The notes beneath the pieces were generated by a model, which was given only the letters and a program-made list of their open reading frames with translations, searched no databases and was not told where the DNA came from. From Bacteriovoracaceae bacterium (GTDB taxonomy: Bacteria; Bdellovibrionota; Bacteriovoracia; Bacteriovoracales; Bacteriovoracaceae), in assembly GCA_018060635.1 (NCBI GenBank), contig JAGOVR010000100.1:1-5385 (forward strand): a stretch of 5,385 nt of DNA, read 5' to 3'. Positions 1-5,354 of the stretch are shown one piece after another. A program made the translations under genes and the position numbers. How positions within the stretch are numbered: the stretch's first letter is position 1; each line of letters starts with the position of its first letter.

Positions 1-57
1 ACCAGTTAACCTTCGAAACTTCTCTTCTTTTAATTCGCTTATTGTCTGATATTTCAT
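1..57 (-). CDS. IS5-like transposase, N-terminal fragment (partial at window edge)
   Basis: Nineteen codons are visible, starting MKYQTISELKEEKFRRLTG and continuing past the left edge. The fragment matches the start of the second copy (MKYKTVSELKEEQFRKLTG) with five substitutions, four of them conservative (K/Q, I/V, R/K types). The LKEE-FR-LTG pattern is the beginning of the helix-turn-helix that precedes the DDE catalytic domain in IS5-like transposases (HTH_Tnp_4 type, from memory). In this copy the codon before ATG is ATC, not a second ATG, which supports the inner methionine as the true start in both copies. Whether this copy is intact cannot be judged from the window. Confidence 0.75.
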   Translation of the reverse strand, partial: MKYQTISELKEEKFRRLTG

Positions 58-122
58 GATGCCTCTCCATTTTGGCATCAATATACATAAAATTTAGCTA
101 AAATTCGAGTTTCGAAAGAAGT
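1..122 (-). mobile_element. IS5-like insertion sequence, terminal end plus transposase start (left copy, runs off window)
   Basis: This is the 5' end of an insertion sequence read on the minus strand: terminal sequence, short untranslated leader, then the transposase start. It is recognised as an element end because nearly the same 120 bases occur again at 281-400. Both copies end in the same TTCGAGTTTCGAAAGAAGT (here 104-122), after which the two sequences become unrelated. The shared leader contains two perfect palindromes, TTTAGCTAAA (93-102) and TTTCGAAA (110-117). The copies differ at scattered positions and by a 2-base length difference, so they are not a recent exact duplication. The rest of the element, including its other end, lies left of position 1. 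The exact terminus and any target-site duplication therefore cannot be fixed here. Confidence 0.8.
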
Positions 123-337
123 CTAATATGAAAATAGGTGCGATATTCTCTCAAATATTCTAACGTCATCAAAAGCATATCTTCTCTACAAAGAGTGTTT
201 TTACGACCGCCTTTGCTTTTTTTTATTGTATGATTCTCTTCTAGAATTTCTACCATCTTATCAAAGGATTGGCGCTTCACTCCAGTTAACTTTCGAAATT
301 GCTCTTCTTTTAATTCACTTACTGTCTTGTATTTCAT
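98..337 (-). pseudogene. Truncated IS5-like transposase (HTH region only)
   Basis: The frame encodes about 79 residues, far shorter than a full IS5-family transposase of roughly 250-330 residues. About 71 native residues remain. They include the HTH (LTGVKRQSFDKMVEIL near residues 18-33), a basic KKSKGGRKN segment, and the LREYRTYFHI motif that in relatives leads into GQSYGISES and the DDE domain. After FHI the reading frame enters the terminal sequence of the left element, adding RLLSKLEF and then a stop (98-100). No DDE residue is present, so it cannot transpose by itself. The ATG at 337 is preferred over 340: the other copy has only the inner ATG, and the GAGG at 342-345 lies 4 bases from 337 but only 1 base from 340. 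Confidence 0.8.
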
Positions 338-400
338 CATGCCTCTCTCTTGGCATCGCTATACATAAAGTTTAGCTAAAATTCGAGTTTCGAAAGAAGT
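123..400 (-). mobile_element. Remnant of a second IS5-like element, interrupted by the left copy
   Basis: This is the 5' portion of a second copy of the same element: terminal sequence 382-400, leader 338-381, then transposase codons down to about 123. There its sequence stops abruptly at the terminal end of the left copy (104-122). Both copies have the same orientation. The simplest reading is that the left element inserted into the transposase gene of this one, so the remainder should lie beyond the left copy. The bases just outside the shared terminus are CTA (123-125) at the inner junction and ATA (401-403) at the outer one. Both are A/T-rich, as IS5-type targets often are, but no duplication can be proven without the other ends. 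Confidence 0.75.
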
Positions 401-533
401 ATAGAGGTATATCATAGAATTGAAGTTATTTGTAAAAAATATTTTTAATACTTTATAAAAGAGAATTTAAAATTGTTATGGAAATCAACTTAAACAACAT
501 TAAAAAGTAAGCCCTTTTTCCTTCATTTGATCA

Positions 534-587
534 TCCTGGAATTAGGATCGTGCGAAGAGAGGCTCGTGCACTTCCTAATATCCAGGA
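534..587. repeat. Imperfect long inverted repeat (hairpin) downstream of the protease gene
   Basis: TCCTGGAATTAGGA (534-547) is followed by TCCTAATATCCAGGA (573-587), its reverse complement apart from one bulged A at 580. The loop is 25 bases. It lies 43 bases beyond the protease stop codon, so it would form a 14-bp hairpin in the 3' untranslated RNA of that gene. No T-run follows on either strand, so it is not a standard intrinsic terminator; it could stabilise the 3' end or be a small repeat. Apart from this hairpin, 401-630 shows nothing that I can assign. It is very A+T-rich near 425-510 and has only trivial reading frames, such as a 10-codon one at 478-510. Confidence 0.6.
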
Positions 588-630
588 CAACTTTCCAACA
601 CCACGCTCTTAAATTAAGTGACCAATACGT

Positions 631-1704
631 TTATTTACCAACGCCTAATAATTCTGTTGCATAGCGTTTGATATAATCATAGGGAATATCAGCTTTTCCT
701 TGATATCCCCAATCAGTTCCCCAGCTATTTTTAACCCTGAAAGTCCTGTTGCGATCATTAAATCCTGAGAGAATAACCGCATGATATCCAATGATATGGT
801 CTTCTTGCCTAGGGGACTGTATTTGAGGGAACCTCGTTTGAGATTGTATAAGTTGATCATGATTCCAATTTGTTATGGTTTGTCCATTTACTTTTCTCCC
901 GAAAACAGGGAGAGCTGCAGCTACAGGATGCCCTATGGCTAGAGCATGCTTCACCCATTCAACATCTGCATTACAAGCGGTTCCAATACATGTTTCTTGT
1001 GTTGACTGGCCAAATAGAGTTTGGAGGAAAGAACCAGCTCTCGTTTGAGTTAAAGAGCTTCTGGAAACATGATGTATAGGATAAACATACGGTAATGGAT
1101 AACCCACATCAGAGAGAGCCTCAGAAAGCTGAAGATTCACTCTCATTTCCATCATTGTCGTATTATAAGAGTCTTTTGAACTGCCGTATTTCAAACGATT
1201 GCATATAATAGGAGTTGGAGTGTTGGTTAGATCATTATACCAGTTAGGAGATTTTAGATTTATCTTATTTTTAGAAGCTACATATCTTAAGTATGCTCCA
1301 TAGGGAAGCTTATCTTCCGTCACGAATCCATAATTTTGACCAATCTTAAGAGCTTGGCCTAAATTTAATCCTGGTTTACAGTTTCCTCCAAATTCTTGGG
1401 GGAGATGAGTTTCAGCTAAGACTGTAAATTCGGCTTCGGAAAATTTTAATCCTCGGCTTTTATAATGAAATTCTCCGCAACCACTGACAGCAAAGCTGAC
1501 ACATGTTCCTAGAGGTCCTTGGTTTTTGACAGGAGTCATCTCCAGTATGACGTGTTCTGGCAGGCTTGTGATAGAAGGGCGCTGGTGCGGTCTATATGTT
1601 CCAAGAGGGGTTTCTTCTAAATCGATAAGAAAGCTAGATGCATCTGTTGAAGTTAGGAAACTTCCACTTATAAGAAAAATAATTTTTAATTTATGCTTTA
1701 TCAT
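631..1704 (-). CDS. Secreted papain-like (family C1) cysteine protease
   Basis: The 357-residue product should be an exported endopeptidase of the papain clan. Residues 1-22 look like a Sec signal peptide: a basic KHKLK start, hydrophobic IIFLISGSFL, and a small-residue cleavage site near STDA. The papain active site is complete. PVKNQG carries the oxyanion Gln62, GTC the nucleophile Cys68, GYHAVILSGF the His308, and VKNSWGTDWGYQG the Asn326. The Gln-Cys spacing of six matches papain. Cys to His is 240 residues, against about 134 in papain, so roughly 100 extra residues sit in the middle (around 130-250). Only about 45 residues separate the signal from Cys68, so there is no classical long inhibitory propeptide. 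Five non-catalytic cysteines (76, 109, 168, 239, 244) could form disulfides. The start is supported by AGGAG at 1712-1716, 7 bases upstream. The gene is divergent from the HTH/NB-ARC/TPR gene. The host or bacterial substrate is unknown; a role in host interaction is inference. Confidence 0.88.
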   Translation of the reverse strand: MIKHKLKIIFLISGSFLTSTDASSFLIDLEETPLGTYRPHQRPSITSLPEHVILEMTPVKNQGPLGTCVSFAVSGCGEFHYKSRGLKFSEAEFTVLAETHLPQEFGGNCKPGLNLGQALKIGQNYGFVTEDKLPYGAYLRYVASKNKINLKSPNWYNDLTNTPTPIICNRLKYGSSKDSYNTTMMEMRVNLQLSEALSDVGYPLPYVYPIHHVSRSSLTQTRAGSFLQTLFGQSTQETCIGTACNADVEWVKHALAIGHPVAAALPVFGRKVNGQTITNWNHDQLIQSQTRFPQIQSPRQEDHIIGYHAVILSGFNDRNRTFRVKNSWGTDWGYQGKADIPYDYIKRYATELLGVGK

Positions 1705-1731
1705 AATAGAACTCCTTTTTGGTTAAAATTT

Positions 1732-1773
1732 TTACACGCGAACCTACGCATTTAATTTAAATTCAACGTGTAA
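1732..1773. promoter_or_regulatory. Inverted repeat upstream of the protease gene, possible operator
   Basis: TTACACG (1732-1738) and CGTGTAA (1767-1773) are perfect reverse complements, separated by 28 bases. The spacer contains the 10-bp palindrome AATTTAAATT (1754-1763). The pair sits 28-69 bases upstream of the protease start, where a promoter or operator would be expected. I see no convincing -35/-10 pair for the protease gene here. The 7-bp arms with a long spacer could occur by chance in A+T-rich DNA, although these arms include a CG step and are less A+T-biased than their surroundings. Confidence 0.3.
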
Positions 1774-1851
1774 TACATGAATTTTAAAAAAGATTTTTTC
1801 AAATGCCTATCATGGAAGTGCCACTAGGAGGAGCCCCCAGGGGAATGTTAC

Positions 1852-1889
1852 CTAGAGACTTTAAGAAAATTGCATTTAAATATCTCTAG
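1852..1889. promoter_or_regulatory. Inverted repeat in the divergent control region, possible operator
   Basis: CTAGAGA (1852-1858) and TCTCTAG (1883-1889) are perfect reverse complements with a 24-base spacer. The right arm overlaps the 8-bp palindrome CTCTAGAG (1884-1891). A weak candidate promoter for the HTH gene overlaps this region: TTGCAT at 1870-1875, a 17-base gap, then TAGATT at 1893-1898. A protein bound here could therefore affect that promoter. The promoter match is poor (3 of 6 and 4 of 6 consensus bases), so it is only a suggestion. Confidence 0.3.
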
Positions 1890-1904
1890 AGTTAGATTCA
1901 ATTC

Positions 1905-1927
1905 TAAGATAAGTTGTTACTATCTTA
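1905..1927. promoter_or_regulatory. TAAGATA-N9-TATCTTA inverted repeat just upstream of the HTH gene, possible autoregulatory operator
   Basis: TAAGATA (1905-1911) and TATCTTA (1921-1927) form a perfect 7-bp inverted repeat with a 9-base spacer, 23 bp overall. It ends 29 bases before the start codon of the HTH/NB-ARC/TPR gene. Compactness, symmetry and position suit a dimeric HTH repressor or activator site, and the neighbouring gene encodes such an HTH. If transcribed, it could instead form a weak A/U-rich hairpin in the leader. The binding protein is unknown; autoregulation is inference. Confidence 0.4.
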
Positions 1928-1956
1928 AAAAAACTTGAAGAAAAGCTCATAAGGCT

Positions 1957-4900
1957 ATGCCACCTAAAACAATAAACCTTCTTCAAAATATTTATGTAGA
2001 ACATTTAAAGCTGATCAATGGTGTAAAGCTTACGCGTCGAGAAGTAGATATCATTGCTTTTTTCGTCTGTGGACGATCAGCTAAAAAAATCGCTTCCTTT
2101 TTCTCGATCTCCCCCAAAACAGTCGAAAATCATACGCACAACATTATGCTAAAGCTTGGATGTCATTCGCGAGAAAGTATTATCGATTTTATTGAGCGAT
2201 CTGATAAGTTGCCCATGTTAAGAAAGTATTATACGACGATTCTAGCAGAGGCGGCTTTCAATCAGTGTTTAAAGAATCTCGCGCGCTTAATTCGAAAAGA
2301 AAACCTGTCTTGCTGCATCACCTACAATTCTGAAAATCATACACTAGATTTTCTGATTCATCATTTAGAAGTCTCTTTAAAGCTGTCTGGAATTAAAGAT
2401 TTAGACGTAATTCCTTATCCTTCACCTTCTTTACAAAAGCTAAGTAAGGATTGTTATGTAATTTACGTTTTTCTAAGCGAAGAAGAAGCAACTTCTCAAG
2501 AAATGGATGGGGTAGCTTTTTTTGTTAAAAATAATAACAAGATACTTTTTTTACTTCCTGAAGAAAATGCTTTTGAGGCAACCCTGAAAAGCGTGCGTGA
2601 TGCGCAACTTTTAAATCTTAGAGATCAAGAAAATCGCTACTTTTTGATTTTTGCTCTTTTAAAAAGACTTTGTCCAACCCTTGATTTTGAGAGTATTGTT
2701 TCTGATTTTACAAAACAATATGAATGCATTGAAGGAACAAATGGCCTTAAAGAGCTGCCACTTTCTGCTGGTGTTTTAGAGATTGAAACAAAAGAAGAGT
2801 CCGTTACACGCCATGTAATGAGGATGCTTCTCAGTAAAAGAGGGCCTCTTTTCGCAAGTTTGGTGACGATAGTGATGTTGATCGGTTATTTTTTCTTTTT
2901 AAGAGGAAATCATTCTCAATTCAAAGCACAACTTGAAAATGAGGGAGAGAAAGCTCTTTCTTCTATTCGTTCCGAGCTTATTGTGCCGACAGACTCCGTT
3001 CTTTTGAACCGTCCCGATTTGATGACTCAAATAGATGAACTCTTTAAGGGGTGGAGTGGAATTCAAACTATTGCTCTTATTGGTGTTGGAGGAGCAGGAA
3101 AAACCACTCTTGCACACTATTATGCACATTCCCAAAAGCTACCAATTATATGGGTTATTAATGCAGAGACAAAAGAAACACTGAATGAATCCTTTGAAGG
3201 TCTTGCCCATGCTCTCGCAAAAAAAGAGGAAGACCAAAAGATATTAAGAGGTCTTCTTAAAGTGAAAATTGCAGCAGAGCGCGAAGAAAGAACCCTTGAG
3301 TTTGTGAAAGAGCGACTGAAGCTTCATTCAAATTGGCTTTTAATTTATGATAATGTCGTCAAATTCACGGATATTCAAAAACATTTTCCAAGAGATTCTG
3401 GAAAATGGGGGCATGGAAGGGTTATTCTTACTACTCAAGATAGTAATATCGAGAGTAATAAACATGTTAATAATGCGATTCAGATTGGAATTTTAAATCC
3501 TGAGCAAAAGCTGAGTCTCTTTATCAAAATCATGAATAATGGCGGCGCTCTCTCTTTTACACCTGAACAAATAGAGGACTCTAAAAAATTCCTAGCTGAA
3601 CTGCCCTCCTTTCCTTTAGATGTTTCTGTCGCGGCTTATTATTTGAAAGCAACAAATATAACTTATAAAAAATACATAGAAAATATGATTAATTATAATA
3701 AACATTTTTCAAACATACAAAAGGAAATCTTAAAAGAGACAGGAGATTATACGAAAACACGTTACGGAATTATTACGTTATCATTGAAGCATCTGATTGA
3801 TACAAATAAAAATTTTAGAGATTTTTTACTTTTTATAAGTCTTCTTGATTCTCAAAATATTCCAAGAGAACTTCTTGCTAAATGCAGTGATGATATGGTT
3901 GTGGATAGTTTTATCTATCATTTAAAAAAATATTCTCTTATTACGAATGAAATCTCTCCTGCGGATCATTTAGATTCCATTTTCTCTATTCATCGTAGCA
4001 CACAAGCCATCACACTGGCTTATTTAAAGCAAACCTTAAAACTTGAAGAAAATAGAGATTTAATTGAAAATTTTGCTCATACCTTAGAGAATTACATGAG
4101 CGATATTCTTGAGAAGGAAGATTTTTCGAAAATGAAAATTTTGTATCGACATGTAGAACAGTTTTTAACCCATAGTGATATGTTTGCTGATGAATTAAAA
4201 GGCTCTTTAGAAGGAGGATTAGGTTGCTTTTTTTATTATTTGTGTAATTCGATAAAATCGAAGAAATTACTTGAAGATGGTCTTTCAAAATTGCAAAAAG
4301 CACCAGAGGAAAATCATAATAAAATAGCTCATTTTTTAGTTTATTTGGGGAATGTAAATCGAAGCTTGGGTGAATATGAAACAGCTAAAAAACTCTTTGA
4401 AAACAGCCTTGAGATTTATAATAAGCATGCGGATAATGATGTGGGTATTGCGCGAGCATCTGGCTATTTAGGTGTTGTTTATAGAACTTTGGGTGATTTT
4501 GATAAAGCTAAAACGCTCTTAGAGAGAAGTGTTGCGATTTATAATTCTTATCCTGACAAACACATCGGACTTGCTTGGTCTTTAGCGCACTTAGGAAATA
4601 TTTATGCAAGCTTAGGAGATTATGAAAAAGCCAAAGACTTTTTTGGAAGGAGTCGTCTTCTTTATAAAAAATATTCTGAGAATCATGTCGGTGCGGCATG
4701 GGTATCAGGTGATTTAGGAAATGCTTATTTAAAGTTGGGAGATTTTCAAAAAGCTGAAGAATTTATAGAAGAATGCCTGAAAATTTGCAGAAAACACTTT
4801 TTTGAAGATCACGTCTATATTGCTGAAGCTTTCGTACACATGGGAGTGCTATATAAAGAAAAAAAAGATTATGAAAGAGCAAAGAGCTTATTCAAAAAAA

Positions 4901-5292
4901 GCTTAGTTGCTTTTGAAGCCACTTATGGGAAAGACCATGCAAAGACAGGGGCTGTTTTAAAATACTTAGGACAAACTTATTTGCTGGAAGGAAACTTCCA
5001 AACTGCAAATGAAATTATGGATAGGGCCTTAAAAATTTTCCAAAAGAATAAACATCCAGATCAGTATATCATTTTAGAAAGTTTGGCAGAGCTCTATCTA
5101 CAAAAATCTATAAAAGCTGCCCAATGGGGAAATAGGCAGCAAGCTCAGCAATTCAAAACCTTAGCGATCCATTACTTAAATCAAGCCTTTGAAAGTATTA
5201 AAGCGCATTTTCCAGAAGATTCTCCCCATCTTAAAAGAGTTCAATCAAAGCTGACTGAAATTTGCCCTGCACCCCAAAAACTGGACAGTTGA
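1957..5292 (+). CDS. LuxR-type HTH, membrane-segment, NB-ARC (STAND) ATPase, TPR protein
   Basis: This 1111-residue protein is probably a signal-responsive transcription regulator built like an NLR. Residues 25-80 form a GerE/LuxR HTH: LTRREV, the G39 turn, KKIA, ISPKTVENH, and KLG at 66-68. Residues 84-290 are an alpha/beta region that I do not recognise. Residues 296-315 form a strong hydrophobic helix with basic residues before it. NB-ARC spans about 345-560: Walker A GVGGAGKTT (376-384), IIWVINAE (397-404), Walker B LLIYDN with Asp465, and GRVILTTQD (487-495). A helical/winged-helix part follows, with an IHR (His679) motif in the position of the NLR MHD. TPRs begin near 788, 829, 870, 911, 953 and 995, with a degenerate seventh at about 1036-1081. 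The start at 1957 is forced: an in-frame stop lies at 1936-1938, and no other start codon precedes the HTH. Its ribosome site is poor (AAGG at 1951-1954, only 2 bases away). Residues 1103-1111 and the stop come from an IS3-family end. The ligand sensed by the TPRs is unknown. Confidence 0.88.
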   Translation: MPPKTINLLQNIYVEHLKLINGVKLTRREVDIIAFFVCGRSAKKIASFFSISPKTVENHTHNIMLKLGCHSRESIIDFIERSDKLPMLRKYYTTILAEAAFNQCLKNLARLIRKENLSCCITYNSENHTLDFLIHHLEVSLKLSGIKDLDVIPYPSPSLQKLSKDCYVIYVFLSEEEATSQEMDGVAFFVKNNNKILFLLPEENAFEATLKSVRDAQLLNLRDQENRYFLIFALLKRLCPTLDFESIVSDFTKQYECIEGTNGLKELPLSAGVLEIETKEESVTRHVMRMLLSKRGPLFASLVTIVMLIGYFFFLRGNHSQFKAQLENEGEKALSSIRSELIVPTDSVLLNRPDLMTQIDELFKGWSGIQTIALIGVGGAGKTTLAHYYAHSQKLPIIWVINAETKETLNESFEGLAHALAKKEEDQKILRGLLKVKIAAEREERTLEFVKERLKLHSNWLLIYDNVVKFTDIQKHFPRDSGKWGHGRVILTTQDSNIESNKHVNNAIQIGILNPEQKLSLFIKIMNNGGALSFTPEQIEDSKKFLAELPSFPLDVSVAAYYLKATNITYKKYIENMINYNKHFSNIQKEILKETGDYTKTRYGIITLSLKHLIDTNKNFRDFLLFISLLDSQNIPRELLAKCSDDMVVDSFIYHLKKYSLITNEISPADHLDSIFSIHRSTQAITLAYLKQTLKLEENRDLIENFAHTLENYMSDILEKEDFSKMKILYRHVEQFLTHSDMFADELKGSLEGGLGCFFYYLCNSIKSKKLLEDGLSKLQKAPEENHNKIAHFLVYLGNVNRSLGEYETAKKLFENSLEIYNKHADNDVGIARASGYLGVVYRTLGDFDKAKTLLERSVAIYNSYPDKHIGLAWSLAHLGNIYASLGDYEKAKDFFGRSRLLYKKYSENHVGAAWVSGDLGNAYLKLGDFQKAEEFIEECLKICRKHFFEDHVYIAEAFVHMGVLYKEKKDYERAKSLFKKSLVAFEATYGKDHAKTGAVLKYLGQTYLLEGNFQTANEIMDRALKIFQKNKHPDQYIILESLAELYLQKSIKAAQWGNRQQAQQFKTLAIHYLNQAFESIKAHFPEDSPHLKRVQSKLTEICPAPQKLDS
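2029..2196 (+). other. LuxR/GerE-type DNA-binding domain (residues 25-80)
   Basis: The segment follows the GerE family pattern closely. LTRRE opens helix 1, G39 and SAKKIA form the second helix, SISPKTVENH is the turn and recognition helix, and NIMLKLGCHSRE closes the domain. The position is unusual. In the classic STAND regulators of the MalT type this domain is C-terminal, after the ATPase and repeats, whereas here it is N-terminal and separated from the ATPase by about 300 residues. Confidence 0.85.
2842..2901 (+). other. Predicted transmembrane segment (residues 296-315)
   Basis: Residues 298-315 (LFASLVTIVMLIGYFFFL) are uninterrupted hydrophobic or small residues, long enough to span a membrane. 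The flank before it is rich in positive charge (Arg285, Arg289, Lys294, Arg295) compared with the flank after it (Arg316, Lys323), which favours an inside N-terminus. No other comparable segment is evident in the protein. Confidence 0.75.
4318..5199 (+). repeat. Tandem TPR-coding repeats of about 123-126 bp
   Basis: Six consecutive units of 41 or 42 residues share the frame YLG-x-YxxLGDYxKAKxLFERSLxIY, with unit starts at residues 788, 829, 870, 911, 953 and 995. The first three intervals are exactly 41 residues, the next two 42, then 41. A worn seventh unit, with an insertion near KAAQWGNRQQ, ends around residue 1081. The 41-42-residue period is that of kinesin-light-chain-type TPRs, longer than the standard 34. 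TPR arrays of this kind bind peptides or proteins and, in STAND proteins, usually serve as the sensor. Confidence 0.85.
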
Positions 5293-5310
5293 CTAAGCTC
5301 TTTTTCAGGC

Positions 5311-5345
5311 CCTGAGTTAGGAGTATAAATTCAACGACTCAGGAG
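5311..5345 (+). promoter_or_regulatory. Hairpin that can cover the orfA ribosome-binding site
   Basis: CCTGAGT (5311-5317) and ACTCAGG (5337-5343) are perfect reverse complements with a 19-base loop. The right arm overlaps the orfA Shine-Dalgarno sequence AGGAG (5341-5345), 9 bases from the ATG at 5355. A TATAAA at 5324-5329 within the loop could be the -10 of the element's own promoter, starting RNA near 5336. Such RNA would lack the left arm, leaving the site free. Transcripts coming from the upstream gene would contain both arms and be poorly translated. This arrangement is known from other IS elements; its operation here is inference. Confidence 0.5.
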
Positions 5346-5354
5346 AAATTACAA

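Noticed and set aside
478..510. Ten-codon reading frame in the 401-630 gap
   Set aside because: It is too short, has no ribosome-binding site, and its Asn/Lys/Ile-rich composition simply reflects A+T-rich DNA.
534..587. Intrinsic terminator for the protease gene
   Set aside because: The stem is good, but no T-run follows on the minus strand (or on the plus strand), so it is reported only as a hairpin.
645..1079. Open frames antisense to the protease gene or in its other frames (minus 645-860, plus 870-1079)
   Set aside because: They lie wholly inside the well-supported protease gene, have no recognisable domain, and lack convincing ribosome sites.
1526..1726. Open frame of 66 codons on the plus strand
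   Set aside because: It is antisense to the protease signal-peptide and active-site region and has no recognisable features.
1834..1843. CCCCCAGGGG as an operator or hairpin
   Set aside because: The two arms leave only one base between them, so no RNA hairpin can form, and one such run in a G+C-rich patch is not evidence of a binding site.
2899..4699. Minus-strand open frames at 2899-3135, 4010-4303 and 4508-4699
   Set aside because: All are antisense shadows of the NB-ARC/TPR coding sequence, whose domains are unmistakable on the plus strand.
4318..5061. CRISPR array or minisatellite
   Set aside because: The 123-126-bp periodicity is coding and reflects TPR protein repeats, with conservation at amino-acid rather than nucleotide level.
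1957..5292. Orthologue of MalT or a known antiphage STAND (Avs-type) protein
   Set aside because: MalT has its LuxR HTH at the C-terminus, and Avs proteins carry an effector nuclease or similar domain at the N-terminus. Here the N-terminus is a DNA-binding HTH followed by a membrane segment, and no defence gene is adjacent.
5289..5329. TTGACT (5289-5294) with TATAAA (5324-5329) as a standard promoter
   Set aside because: The spacing is 29 bases, too long for a sigma-70 type promoter. If TATAAA is a real -10, its -35 would have to be a poor match near 5301-5306.
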